A stretch of 64,000 nucleotides of DNA from Lycocorax pyrrhopterus obiensis (GCA_014706295.1 JACSVZ010000007.1:34310968-34374967), one strand, 5' to 3'; counted from the stretch's first letter, positions 1 through 12,555 are shown. Numbers and translations: made by a program. Notes: generated by a model from the sequence alone, not told the origin.

Positions 1-2986
1 AATATATCTTTAGACCGTATAATAAAGTTTTACTATAAAAGCACTATAAGTAGAAATATATTGAATTTATGTATTTTTCTTGAAAACTGGAAACAAAATT
101 AGGTGGGATTTTAATGTGGCGGAATTTGTGCTCGCTAGGGATCTGTTTCTAAACAGGAAAGTCAATGTGGTGGTGAAAACGGCTGAAGATTTCCAGGAAA
201 AGGCATTGTTCTCTTTCGGGAATAGACTGGTTTAAAGCATTCCTTTGAAGGAGGGGGAAGTTACTTAGCCCAGGCGAGAATAGAAGGTCAGTCAGAGTGA
301 ATGCTAAAGATTGAAGATTTGTTGCGGCACAACTGTGGAAACTTTTACAATTTTTTAATAGAAATATCTCGCTAAGTAGCATTTTGGCATTTTCTAGTTG
401 TAGGGACCTGGAATAATTCCAATTCATGTAATTACATTGTTACTTACTCTCTCCCTCCCTGAAGTTTCAATTACTTTCATCATCATTCTTTCACATCCTG
501 TCCAGAACTAGCAAAGGTTTCTGTATTAACAGGACTTATGTGCTAAATAGAGCTAGTGACAAGGACCTTTAATCCATAATGGTTGTTTAAAGAACAGAAT
601 CATGCAAACAAAATGAGCCTCATTTTTTCCCCAGTTATTTGGAAAATAAAATTGGTCCAAGAAGAAATGTAATTTAAACAATTCTTTTCTTGTTAAGTTA
701 AACATGTTTGACCCAAGTGATCCCTTTTCAATTTTATGGTCCGCTGAAACTTTTGTGACCAGCATATTTGGAATTAACAATGAATCAATTATTTAAATTA
801 ATGGAATTTAAATCTAGATATGATTTCGTTAGACAAAGAAATATTCTCAATGGATTATTTGGTATTTTATGGTGTCAGTGGCAATATATTGGAAAGGACT
901 GAGAACTAATCTGGGAAGTGACACAGTGCTTTCACTGTAGCCCTGTTGAAATGTGGCACAGTTTCCCCTATACTGGTTCTAATGGAGCCCTGAAACCCCC
1001 TAGTCCTCTGACACACTAATATTTAAATAAAGCCTAAACAGTTACCTGGAGTTACCCACATGGCTGAAGTATACAAAGTGCTTTAAAGTTAAGAGCAAAG
1101 TATCACTCAGCTTCAGTAAAGATGAACTTGCCTCCATCATGTTGAGATACAAGACGTGGTTACTGCTGCAGAACAGCCTGATGTCAGTGAGAGCAGGGGG
1201 ATGATAAGGGGATGCAACACTCCCAGATTTCCCTTTCTGGAGGCCCAGAGTTACTGTGGTCAGAAGGGAAAATAAACTGCTACTCTGGAGAAATTCAGGC
1301 CCAGGCTAACAAGGGAGTTTTCAGCATTGAGAAACAAATCATTGTACTACCTTTGTAGAACAGATTTCACCTAAAACATATGGAAAGCAAATCAGTAAAT
1401 AGTTCTTTCTCTTTTAAATGATACTCAGAAAGTCAACATTTTAAAAACAAAAAGAATTTTGCATTTAAAATGTGAGAATTTATTTTCAGTGTGCATTGAG
1501 AGCAAAGAAAATCAGACACACAGAAATTTGAAACTTACTTTTTCTCTGCAACCTAAGGCATCACTTATCTCTGACTTGATCTGATCTCAATAAACAGTTT
1601 GCTGGGTACAATAGAATAAGTTACAGAGAAAAAGGCAAATTATGGTACATACCTCAAGATATTGTTGGGAATGTCTTCTTTGAAAGCTAGTAGCACTTTT
1701 ATTCAAAGCATTTTCAATTGTTAGGCTCATCCTTTCTTATCAAGATATTTTTCCCTTAGTTGTGCCTGTGAGTCTGAGTTCAGTAGCCCACAGATCTCTA
1801 TACTTATTTTCAGGCAAGCACCATAGTAATTCCCAAAGATACAAACACAGCAGTTTCACACGGCAATGCTGCAAATGTGGTCTACTTCTGAAACTATATG
1901 TGTTATCTCAATGCTACAGGAAAAGTCTATTTCTTAACAGTGAAGCATGGGGTTTATATGTTTTGTTGCTAATGTGATGCATTTAGTCCAAATTATAAAA
2001 ATCTGACTTCACAAAATATCCTAGATCTCTTGAAATGTAACCATAGTAGACATGCACATCAAATATATATCGCTAAAGAAAAGATTTTGATTGAACAAAC
2101 CCTAAATGAAAGCAAGTTTTAAAGAAGCTACTGTTAAAAAATATTCTTTGTTAACTCTAGATGAAGAGATTTATTGTGGCATACATACTTCTAGAATGGA
2201 TTTTTTCCTCTTGTTTCTGTATTTAAGTTATCTTATTGATGACAGCAACTCATTTTTATTTTCTAAATTATAACACTATTGGGGATAAAAGAAACCTCGA
2301 ATTCTTACCAAATAAATGTATCTTCTGCTCTCAGTTTTGTGCATTTCTGCATTGGCCTTGTTTGCCAACAGCAAAAGTAACAACACATTTTAAGAGTTGC
2401 TATCCCAGAAAGAACCAAGCAGTGTAGTATTTCCATGCTTATCTCCACAAGACCATAGTGTCTTCTAAATTATTTCTTAGTAACTAGCTAAATGTGTGGA
2501 CCTAAAAAACCTCCATCTTCTGAATCTTTCAAAGCTGAAAAAAATGCTAGTCATATCCTGAAATCATGAACATATATTCTATTGTCAACTAAGCAATTTT
2601 TAAGGAGAATTAAAGGACTCTTCTACCTGTTTTCTGGAAATAAAACAGTAAGAACGCTAACCTAATTTGGAAACCAGTTCATAATGTAGGTGTTTCCAAA
2701 TATCATCTCCTCCTAGGATCTGTAGCTGGAATGGAGAGCAAGCATTGCGTCTCGATGGAAAACGCATGCAAGATCTAAAGATTTCCAGCTATTTCCATAT
2801 ACAGCTTGCAGGAAAAACAGACCCACATTTTTACCGGAATCTGTTGGGAGATATGCTTTTATGAAACATTGTTTTTGACTTAGTGCTAGTTTCCCTCAAG
2901 CATCTGTTCGTCTGAAAGCTCATAGCCAACCACACCCACTTCATCGGCCCTGATGTCCTCAGTCCTGTTATTCTATACTGGCTTAC
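1..2986. other. AT-rich non-coding DNA, nothing identified
   Basis: The reading frames here are short (under 100 codons), AT-driven and without protein-like composition or paired splice signals that stand out. No recognisable interspersed repeat was seen. A slightly GC-richer stretch near 1130-1310 did not match anything I know. The segment is best read as intron or intergenic DNA. Confidence 0.6.
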
Positions 2987-3078
2987 TCAGTTCTGAGTGC
3001 TGTCTCCTCTGCTGACGATTGCCCAGGACAAATTTTCTGAGAGGGATAAGAGCTGCCAAGAAGCAGTTTAGTGTCTGT
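2987..3078 (-). other. weak candidate internal exon, minus strand
   Basis: Read on the minus strand, a pyrimidine-rich stretch ending in TTTTCTGTCAG is followed by 92 bases open in one frame and then a GTAAGC donor. The open frame gives a basic peptide containing LIPLRKFVLGNRQQRRQHSE. The splice signals are good, but in an AT-rich 64 kb window several such combinations are expected by chance and the peptide is not recognised. It is recorded as a lead only. Confidence 0.12.
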
Positions 3079-3315
3079 CTGACAGAAAATTTATGATGAA
3101 AGCATAATATAGCTTTTGTTATGGCTGCGTGCTTCATTTCATTATGGCTGCAATTCAAGCACGTGCCTGCCTGCAGAAATTCTAGCTTCACTTTCTGTTG
3201 TACAGAGGCTTCAGAATGTGGGATATCCATGAATCGCAGAAACTCTGGACATTTGGGAAACCTAACATTATTCTTAACAGCTACACTGAGAAAAAATTTT
3301 GAAGCTAATCACTGC

Positions 3316-3392
3316 TCATGGCAGGGGGGTTGGAACTAGATGAACTTTAAGGTCCTTTCCAACCCAAACCATTCTGTGATTATATGATTCTA
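3316..3392 (+). repeat. CR1 LINE 3' tail fragment
   Basis: The stretch reads GGGGTTGGAACTAGATGA, then AAGGTCCTTTCCAACCCAAA, then CATTCTGTGAT and ATATGATTCTA. This is the characteristic 3' end of the chicken repeat 1 (CR1) LINE family in birds, with the short terminal octamer-like repeats. Only about 77 bases remain, so the copy is severely 5' truncated, as most CR1 copies are. It has no coding content. Confidence 0.93.
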
Positions 3393-5112
3393 AGCTGCTG
3401 TTTTCCCTGCAATGCTACAAACGTCTGTGCAGCATTTAAATTTTTGAGAACACTGTCCATTGTTCTTTGTACTGCAAAAACTTGAATAACTCAGTTTGAA
3501 TGATATGTTGAATTGTTTTGACTGGAAAGTGGTTTGTCTTCTAAGGCTCATGAGGGAGATAGTAAGAAAGTCTTGAGGCTCTCAAAGGTGACTTGAAACC
3601 TTACAACGAAGTAATTAGCAAGGAGTATAGACAAAAAGGAGGCAGTATCCAACTTCTGGCATCTACATTTGAGTGTGTGATTGCCAACTGGCCTGCACTG
3701 AAAGCACCACTAAACTTGAGGAGCATTTAAAGTGTGTCAGTGGGAAACACCACTCATATTAATCTACTTTATTTGCATACAAGGTGAATGATGCTGATCT
3801 ATGTCTGTTTAGGGTTTTTCCTCTCATTCTCTCAGTACCATTCTGTATGAAATGAAAGTCATGTTGTCATTAAGATTTTTCATATTCTTGCAAAGATGTA
3901 TGTTCACGGTTGGCCATGAATGGTAAGTTTACATTAACATGTACAGTCTTCACATTTTTTGAACTATTTAGAAACTGAATTTATTCTCCATTAACTGTTT
4001 TCAGGCAGCAGTGGTGGCTCACCTGTCCCTGCACATTGCATAGTTTGGTTCAGAGTTTGTTCCACCAAAAAAAAACCTTCTAGTTATGGCAATACTGAAC
4101 TGCCAAAACTCTTTCCAGGGTCCGCATCTGTGAAGAAAATGGACGGATGATAAAAGAACGACATTTTAGAACTTTGAGTCATTATTTTCACTGATAATGT
4201 CTAGGTTAAACAACGGGAAGTATACCTATGCCTACACAAAACACAACTAACTGCTTTGCATTTCACTCAGCCCTTAGAATATGCCAGTATACCCAAGCAT
4301 CTCAACATCACTAACCTCTGCAAAATGCTATATGAAAAAGTGGCCTAAACAAATGAAATGTTGATCTGCCTTTTATTAATTTCATTTTTTATCTTCTTGT
4401 ATACAGACGTTTGACAGCTGTGACATTCATGGGCAATGCATTTGAAAAAGAAGACATAAATATTCAGAGACATATTAGAATGCTGTTCAATGTAAGCACC
4501 TGTCTACTTAGTGTTGACAGAAAATCATTTACTTTGCTTTATGCATGTTCTCTCCAGAGACTACAGAGGTCCTATTTTATTTAAAGAGCTGGTCCCAACA
4601 TCAGTACTAGCTCTTGAAAACGCAATATATACATCTAATTATATTTATTAAGGAAACAACTTCGGTTTATATTTTCAGTAATACTGAAACAATTTTTTCA
4701 ACCTCTACTTCAGAATTTCCTTTCCTGGGGAAATGAAAGGAGAAATGGGAAACGGAATGAGAAGTAGAAAAAGTATGACCTCATGATGTCTTTAATTACA
4801 ACATCACAGAAGACGGCAGAGAAAGAAAAGTATAATGAAAATGGTATATAAAAAATATGTTACGTAAAAGGGATCACTGCCCAATCTTCCTGATGGCCAA
4901 TGCTCATAGAGTTCTGCTAACCTTAAGAATTGACATAAATAAAGCTAATTTAAATATTTTAAAAGAAAGGGAAATAGGTGCTCACTGTCAGGGTATTTTG
5001 AAAAAAAAACTTCCAGTATTATGAAATGTAGGAGTTTTCTGCTTTTTGATAGTACACCAAAAGACCAGTGGAAACAAGACTCATCTGATGACTGGGACTG
5101 CTAGAGCTCTCT
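3393..5112. other. AT-rich non-coding DNA with one exon-like block
   Basis: Mostly featureless AT-rich sequence. It contains the exon-like block at 4407-4491, listed separately. A second pyrimidine-rich acceptor at about 4005 precedes a short open frame without a convincing donor. No interspersed repeat was recognised. Confidence 0.55.
4407..4491 (+). other. candidate internal exon, plus strand, unknown protein
   Basis: A T-rich tract ends in TTGTATACAG and is followed by 85 bases, then the near-consensus donor GTAAGC. After one leading base the segment is open for 28 codons, with peptide RLTAVTFMGNAFEKED continuing to RHIRMLFN, and it ends in phase 0 at the donor. The mixture of charged and hydrophobic residues looks more protein-like than most AT-rich frames here. 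The family is not recognised and no neighbouring exon with matching phase was identified, so chance remains a serious alternative. Confidence 0.22.
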
Positions 5113-5171
5113 AAAACCAACCAACAAAACCCACAAAACCCGAAAACGAAACAAAAAAAACCCCACCCCAA
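5113..5171. repeat. A/C-rich low-complexity tract
   Basis: About 60 bases are almost only A and C on the plus strand (AACCAACCAACAAAACCC and so on, then A8 and CCCCACCCC). The minus strand is therefore G/T-rich. Low-complexity sequence; open frames reported across it are artefacts of composition. Confidence 0.8.
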
Positions 5172-5460
5172 TCTCCCCCAAAATCTCTGTCCTGAGCACA
5201 ATAAATACACACATGAGAAATCTGGAAGTCATGAATTTTAAGCCTGAGAGAGTAATGACTCGCATAGAATGTACTTCCCCAAGAAGGGACGATCATTTCA
5301 AAATAAGGTTCTATTTTCCATAATAAAGAAAAGAGTTTTGCCAAGTCAAGTTTGTACAGACAGTAAGTGTCTCACCCAGTCTTGTGGGTTTTTTCTTTTC
5401 CTTAGATGAGGTGGAGATTTTGGTACATTCACATGAAAATGTGAATCCAAACTCGGGACT

Positions 5461-5500
5461 GAGGAGAGGAGAGGGAGAGGGAGAGGGAGAGGAAAAGGAA
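5461..5500. repeat. 40-bp pure polypurine tract (GAGGGA repeats)
   Basis: Forty consecutive bases contain only G and A, built around about four tandem copies of GAGGGA followed by GGAAAAGGAA. Homopurine-homopyrimidine mirror-like tracts of this kind can adopt triplex (H-DNA) structure under supercoiling. Here it is most simply a simple-sequence repeat. A minus-strand frame crossing it gives a Pro/Leu-rich peptide that is an artefact. Confidence 0.85.
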
Positions 5501-5529
5501 TAAAGCTCTGAAAAAACAGCCTAATTTTT

Positions 5530-5815
5530 GGCCGAAACACTTTACTCCATTTTATTTTACCTGACACGAGTATGTAATGATGTTAACTCAGCCCTGATTG
5601 CGTAGCGTGGGTGAGTGGGGGAGGTCTGGAGAGAGCATAAAATTCTCGGAAGCATCCTGAGACGCCACAAACCCTGACAATGCTGCCACCTATGGACCAA
5701 AAGTGCCAACATCAGCTGCGCAGAGCCGCTCGCAGCGATGAGAGGAGCAGAATTGTACGAGAAAATTCAGACTCCTGCACAAGCTTAATTCACCTGGTGA
5801 ACTGATGGAGCGGCT
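5530..5815. promoter_or_regulatory. small CpG-richer patch, possible regulatory element
   Basis: CpG dinucleotides are rare over most of the window, but roughly ten fall within these 286 bases, with a cluster at 5718-5740 (GCTGCGCAGAGCCGCTCGCA). A TATA-like CATAAAATTC lies at about 5636. The patch is too small and CpG-poor for a classical CpG island. It could be a minor promoter or enhancer, or an old GC-rich insertion. No open reading frame of interest starts here. Confidence 0.25.
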
Positions 5816-6475
5816 ACTTTGGTTTATCTAGTTCAATGCCTTTATATAATTTAATTAGGATCATCACACAGCAACCTAACCTGTCTACAGAAATTATGAG
5901 CTGCAACTCCAGACCCCATATGAACTCTTTTGCTCAATTAAAGCTAAGCAGCTTTTCATGGAAAGATTTTTTTTTTTTTCCCCTTAAAGTGCACACAAGG
6001 AGCAATGGAGCATGATATGCCTTTTTTCACATTAAGGTAATTATGTAAAGGCAGTAACATTAAAAATACTTGCCGAAGTCCAAAATTTACACTGCTATTG
6101 CGGACATTTAAGCCTGTCATTTTAAAGATATTGGTACAATTTTCCTATTCTATGGAAGAAACATGGGTGATTAGACCTAATGCCTTCAGATATTTTCATG
6201 TCACTCTCCTAATATTAGCACTTACTATGAAAATACTGTGATAATCTAGAAAATTAATTTTCTAAAATCTGTTTGGGAATAACCATCTGTATTTACACCT
6301 TTAATTGTTTTTCCATTTATACACTATATATATATTTCATATAATAAATTAGCATTGCTATTTTATTGTCACTACTGGCAAGTTCTCTCCCTTTTCAATC
6401 TCACAGTCTTTACTAAGAAGCTAATTCCCCTAGCTGGAGGAAAGTAGCCCCTAAACACATTTACTTCTCAACTGT
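5816..6475. other. AT-rich non-coding DNA, nothing identified
   Basis: No coding potential, repeat or RNA gene was seen. The segment includes a T12 run near 5968 and short AT palindromes near 6325. Confidence 0.6.
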
Positions 6476-6530
6476 ATAAAATAAAATAAAATAAAATAAA
6501 ATAAAATAAAATAAAATAAAATAAAATAAA
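6476..6530 (+). repeat. (ATAAA)11 microsatellite
   Basis: Eleven perfect tandem copies of the pentanucleotide ATAAA, 55 bases. Perfect repeats of this length are usually polymorphic in copy number. The purity suggests recent expansion, or an origin from an A-rich retroelement tail, though no retroelement body is visible next to it. Confidence 0.97.
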
Positions 6531-8372
6531 TATTCCTCAACTAATCTGCCAATGCTTTACTGTTATACAGTAAATATAGCAAGATGAATAGGGTGCAGTA
6601 GAGAACAAGCTGGTAGGCTCTTATCTATGTATCCACGGGGGGGCTGGAGATCACAGAAGGGTGATCAAATCTTAGGTGCCACTTTCTACTCCCAAAGTTA
6701 TCTCTATATATTGCATTACAATCATTGAACAAAATGCAGAAGCAGAAACCTGACAGGATTCAAAGTAGACAAAAATGGTGCAGGCAGGCAGGCTCCAAAA
6801 TACACAGGATTTCTGTAAGTTATTGGCTACCTGTAGGTACCTGGAGAACCTACAGGGGTTTTTTGAGCACCTTTACAAAGCAACTGATGTTCCCAATTAA
6901 GGTAAATCATGACCATATTTGCTATGTCCAGGTGAGGTCTTTGAAAATGAACACCTGTGGAGAGGACAGGAGAAACAACACAAAAGGAAACATTTAGAAA
7001 CACTTTGTCTGTGTTTTTTTCAGACTGTCCTGCTTATAACATGTCCTCATTTCAATGATTTCTGTCTTGTATATTTCAAGCATCAATCTGCAAAGTAGTC
7101 AGTTCTACAGTCTCACACATTTTCCCATATTTTCCATCTTTCCCATCTGAGCACTAGTCAAGTAACTCTCTATAAGGGCATTAAACCTTCAGTACTTGGG
7201 AACTAGCCCAATTAAAGTAAATTTTGTTCTCATATATTTTCATACTACCCATGTACCAAAGGAAAGGCCCTGATATAGCTAGCAGAATAAAATTGGCATT
7301 GGTAAGCAACATGCAATGGAGAATCAATCCCACAAACTGAGTAAGAAGCACTTGAGAAGTTAGAAAATCTTCTTCTATATTTCCTTGAAAGAAATACCAG
7401 AGTTATTTTAAAACATATTCATTAGTAGCTTCTTATTTATTATGCACATGCATAAAAGTGAGAATAAGAGTTATCCTATTAAAATCAATAGAAGTACTCC
7501 TGTGATTAAAATTTCATTTATGCTGAAATAGGGCCTTACATTCTACATACACTTCCATTCAATACGTGCATATTGTGAATATTAAATAATGTTAAATTAC
7601 TCCCTTTTTCATAATAGAATCAGCTTGACAGTTACAATGTTCAAGCACTAAGCAGCACATATTACAATGGCAGCTCCCTATCATGCAGTAATTTTCTTCC
7701 TTTTAATATTCTTGAAATTTAGCTCTCACAAGGAGGTGAAATGATTCTGTCTTTGAAAAGTAATTTGGCATACTCCTTTAGACTTTACATCTAGTCAGTA
7801 AGACTCTACTCTCTCATGTATCAATGTCTTTGAGTAACATGAGTTTGTTGAGTCTTGCTGCTTCTCAGTTCTCTTAAGGAGCAGAGTGAGGATGGAGAAA
7901 TTAGTTCATCCTAGATTTCCATTTGAGAATAATAAGTGGGGCCACCACCTCTACCTTAACCATCATGGTGGAACTCTCTTTTTGTTTCCACAGCAGTGGA
8001 GTGGAAGGTTGGAAGGAGTACAGGAAGACAAACAATCTTGTCTTTCACTTCCCATTAGATACTGGTTGCTCTGGTTTTCTTCCTGGGCTTAAACAGTGTT
8101 AAAGCTGAGGGTAGAAGTAGAGATCTTCACTGCATTCTTCTTGGGCATTAAAACAGGTCTAAGGTCTCCTTAATCATTTAATAAAGTTGGAAGCCCATAG
8201 ATTTAAGAGGTGAAAGAATTGCATGACTAGCGGTAGAACTAGTAGATACCAAATACAACACACTTTGCTTTCATTAAATTTCACTGCCATGATTTAGGCA
8301 AAGAAAAGGAGGACAATGACAGATCCTGAACACCTCTCTTTTATGAATTAGGTATTGGGGCAGACAGTGAGC
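6531..8372. other. AT-rich non-coding DNA, nothing identified
   Basis: Reading frames are at most 90 codons and not protein-like in composition. No repeat family was recognised. Confidence 0.6.
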
Positions 8373-8525
8373 TCAGAAATTCTGGGACAGGGTCAGCCCT
8401 TGTGTCTTTTTGCTGGAGGTGTCAGGATCTGTGTGCAGTCTTCCAGGAGCATAGATTTCCATGGATGTCCCACAGCTAATTAAAACCCCCCTACTCCTCA
8501 GGGTATGATTAGAATTTTCTACCTT
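8373..8525 (-). other. candidate terminal exon, minus strand, unknown protein
   Basis: On the minus strand a very strong pyrimidine tract ends in TGTTTTGTCTTTCAG and is followed by 50 codons in phase 0 and a TGA stop. The peptide begins KVENSNHTLRSRGVLISCG and ends SSKKTQGLTLSQNF. The same frame is also open upstream through the intron-like tract (148 codons in total, one of the two longest frames in the window), which weakens the argument, because the open frame is not limited to the proposed exon. The nearest minus-strand polyadenylation hexamer I saw is about 0.9 kb downstream. Family not recognised. Confidence 0.2.
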
Positions 8526-11500
8526 CTGAAAGACAAAACACAAAGGTGAAATTATTGCACTCCTGCACCTGAGGGTTAGTACAGTATTTCTGTAACTCAA
8601 AACCAGATTTTTTCTGTAAAGAATCTGGATTTGGAGGGAAAGATGCATTAAAAAAAAAGAGAAAGGATCAGTCATATCATCTGTGATTCTGTCAGTTGTG
8701 ACTTTATCTGACAGCTCATAGGAATGCCACAGTAAACAACAATCCAAAGAGAAGAATAGATTCATAAACATTAAAGATAGAAAGGTCCATTTTGTCATGA
8801 CTGTTTTGTTGTAGTGCATTATTATATATTAGGCAATCTATTGTTTTCCCTCATCTTATTTTAAGTTTTTCTCCAAAACTACATTCTTCATAGATTTTCA
8901 TCTAATAGAACTAAGTTAAATCAGTCTGCTTTACCAGATAACATAACAATTCTGTAATTACTATCCTTATCTGAAAAGATGACCTCATTGGACTTCAGAA
9001 ATGGTTACCTATATTTGATTTAGATTGGGTTAAAAATACAGATTAACTTAAATGAAACACTTATTATTAAAAACTGAACACTGTGGATAGGAAATACTGA
9101 AAAAGTAAATACTTGCATTTATGACTCGTTGTTTGTAGGATTAACAATTCTTTTAAATACTAGCTTGATTTAGCTGTAACAAGGGCATTGATGTAAATAT
9201 AATAGGACATTCGTAAGGGGAATTGCAATTCTAAGAAAAATTAAAAATTCCATATTTACTACAATAAATGTTATGCCAAAAAATTTTATAGCTACCAGAA
9301 ACATAGAAAATACTATACCCAAAGCTAGAAAACTGTTCCAGTAGAAAGCATGCCTAATATATAACCTCCCAAATACACAGTATATCCCTAGTAAAGATAT
9401 AAATTATGGTTGCAAATGAGACCACAAACAAAATTTTGCTCAAGGCATGAATCATAAATTCAAACAATAATCATCTCCTGCATGAGGCACAACTACTTTG
9501 TTTACTTCTTATACCCTGTTTCCTAAACATGAAGATGAAAGTAGGTCAAGTAAATTTAGCATCTTTTCACATGAAGTATGTTATGATAGCGGGTGGCATA
9601 GCCTAATTTACAATTACATGAGTTTACATGAATATGAAAATATGTGTTTTCACTGTGCTGTGTCATTACACATATTGACATTTTACTCACAATGACACAG
9701 AATCATAGAAAACACCCAAGATTTGGAGAAGGGAGGGAGCAGAAAGAGAGAGAAATATTTACCACAGTTGTGGCCTGAATGAAATATCGATGTATTAGGA
9801 AAGACCTCTGTATGATGTTGAATGTTATTTTTGTAACTGCTTGTAGGTATGTTTATGCAGTGCATTACAAGGGAACAAGAGGGAAAATGAGAAACCACTG
9901 GTTTATTTAATTTCTAAAAAGTTTCAATTTTGTTGTGTCTATTAATCAAGAAAAAGCTTTTCTGAGAAAATTTCAAAATTTAACAGCCATGTTTCTTAAC
10001 CTTGGATCAAAATGCAAAAGAAACTTTAAACCAAAAGCTGGAATCAGAAATTTTGTTATTCATCATTCCGCCATGAAGTTTCAAGCATGATTCATCTAGG
10101 AAACTTACTTGAAATAAATAAGTGTTTTGTTTTATTATAATGATTTTCAATTATGGAAGGCAGAAGGATTTTGCTGTGGACAAAGAATGTTATTTCTGGA
10201 ACAAACAGGTTCAAAAAGACTTTCTCATTAGCTGTGGATGAATATCCTGCTGAGATATTAGTCTATCAAGACCAGAATATGTCTTGTTTAGCTCAACTAA
10301 GCCTGGTTATTTATCCAATTTTAATGGAATAAAAGGTACTTCAACATAGATTCTGTTTTCAAAGAAGCATCTTTATCTGTATATAGGGGTGGATTAATAA
10401 GCCTATTTGATAAAGAAGAGCAGAAGGATGGGAGAAGGTCACATACCAGTAGCTGCTTTCACATAAATCAGTAAGAGTATCACATTAGTTGTAGAAAGTA
10501 TTTAACAAAATAGTGGGTTCTAGTATACATTCATATTGTCACAAGTCTAGGTCTAGTACAAATTGCAAAAATAGTGCATTTCTTCTTGAACCACAGAGCT
10601 TAAAGCTTCAACTCAGCAAGGTACTTTGAAATTCACTCTTGATCCAGGAACCAAATCACATATTTGAGGTAAGTGTGAGGTGAAATGCTTTGCTGAAGTA
10701 GAGGCGCTGGCAGCTTCCTGAACTAGCGCAGCCTGTCTGTTAAACCGTGCTGAATTCCTGAAGAAACTTGTCCATATAAAGAGGCATCCCATTCTAATTA
10801 GGCTTCCTTATGATTTGTTGCATTATTTGAATATGACACACCTATCTCTGTGTTTTGAAATTTGGAATGAAGTGGTTTTTTGCAGCTGAGACCTTGTCCA
10901 CAATTTCAACCAAAACCACTTTTTTCCAGTTAAGTTATAAAATGCTAAAACCAGGGAATTATAGCTAAAAAAATATAAATTAAAAAAAAAAAAAATAAGG
11001 CAACAAATTTTTTCTTCTAGTTTGATCAGAATAATCCCAAATAACTAATGAGAAATATAACAATATGTTTACTGTGTTTACCACTGCAGATGAACTAACA
11101 CAAAGTTTTGCTGTTTTTAAGACTTACCCAAATACTATGAACCAAAATTTATTCAGACTCTCTCTATATATTTTAATGAGCAGAAAGAATAGAAGCTCTG
11201 CTATAAAGGTAAATAATATTATGCAGTTGTTTTATATTTCCAGTGTCCAAATAACTTGATTTTATAAAGAAAAAGTTGCTGAAATCAGACATGTTATTCT
11301 GTAATATCTATCTTAATGAAGAGATCGTACCATGGGCTCCTTCCTTTTTCATTTGCAATTGTTTTACATGTCTATGGCAATTTCAATAATTACTTGCTAA
11401 AAAAAAAGCACCACTGCAATGTTGTACTTTCACTTCTCGTTGCAATGAGGCAACTGAAAACAAGGAGAAGCAGCAACAAAAACTGAGCAGCCTTTTTGGA

Positions 11501-12555
11501 CAACATATGCTTTGCGAATCACTGTTTGAAAATCATAGATAGTAGTGATTTTTTAAAATTGCAAAAGAATATACACAACATGTGTATTCACTGGCTACTA
11601 GACACTGGACTGGCCAAAATAAATCATACTTTGTAAGCAGGACAATAAAATCACTAAGTAGCGAATAAAGTAATTCTAAATATGTTTACCGAAAGCTGCA
11701 GGATGCTATATATATTGAAAAATGGCAGGGCACAGTTATTCATCAGCTGCTTGCTATCCCAAGTTATTTGCAAATGAGAACTGACTGAGGCTTTGGAATA
11801 AATAATGGTATAGAGTTAGTACCCAACATACAGTTATGTGGTATTCCCAGCATTATCTATTTAGTACCTTGGCAAAATAAACCTCAGTAAACATGCTGGT
11901 CTGTGTTACAAAAGCCAAAAGAATTGTGAAATGTGTTGGCATTTTTACTGCTACTGACACTAGCTCACTAGTTACCCACCAAGATACATATTTCAGCCTG
12001 ACCACTGAAAAGCTTTCAAGGGTGAACAACTTTCAGCCACAGTATAGAACTGTGGCTCTACCCTGTTGAAAGCTTATATTTCACCTCTGCACTGAGCTTT
12101 GCACTTGTGCTAATTCCTTCTCCTTCCGGGATCTTCCCTAGCTTCGCAAATGTCCTCATTGAGAAAAAGTGCCAGAAGATGCAAGTGCTGGAAGAGCAGA
12201 GGTGAACATTTTCTCCTATGGAAAACCATAGCAATGACATTTTTCCCTCACAAAGCATTTGCCTCTCTGCAGTTGGCTTTTCCCAGACTGTTATCTTCCC
12301 CTATAATGAAATACGTAAGAATAGATGAGTGTTTAACACTTCCATAATACATTCTACCTAACGATCTCCAAACATTTACAAGCTCCTTTCATTAAAAATG
12401 TATCTCTGGGCATACATTCAGCATACATGCATGTTGTTTTTATCTTAAGGGACTTTTCCAGAAAGTTCACCCCAGCCAGGAAATTACAAAATGTGAATTT
12501 GAAATTTCCATCAAATACTACTCTTTGATGTCTTCCCCATATCTATTTTCTTTTT
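8526..12555. other. AT-rich non-coding DNA, nothing firm
   Basis: No recognisable repeat or coding sequence. A pyrimidine-rich acceptor at about 10596 and a perfect GAG|GTAAGT donor at 10669 enclose a 72-base segment. Its only long frame stops at TGA immediately before the donor, so it could at most be a non-coding or untranslated exon. An A13 run lies near 10982. Confidence 0.55.

Noticed and set aside
3995..4150. Acceptor ACTGTTTTCAG followed by about 47 open codons
   Set aside because: No matching donor before the stop, and its phase does not join the candidate exon at 4407.
5346..5567. Minus-strand frame with a Pro/Leu repeat
   Set aside because: It is the translation of the GAGGGA polypurine tract.
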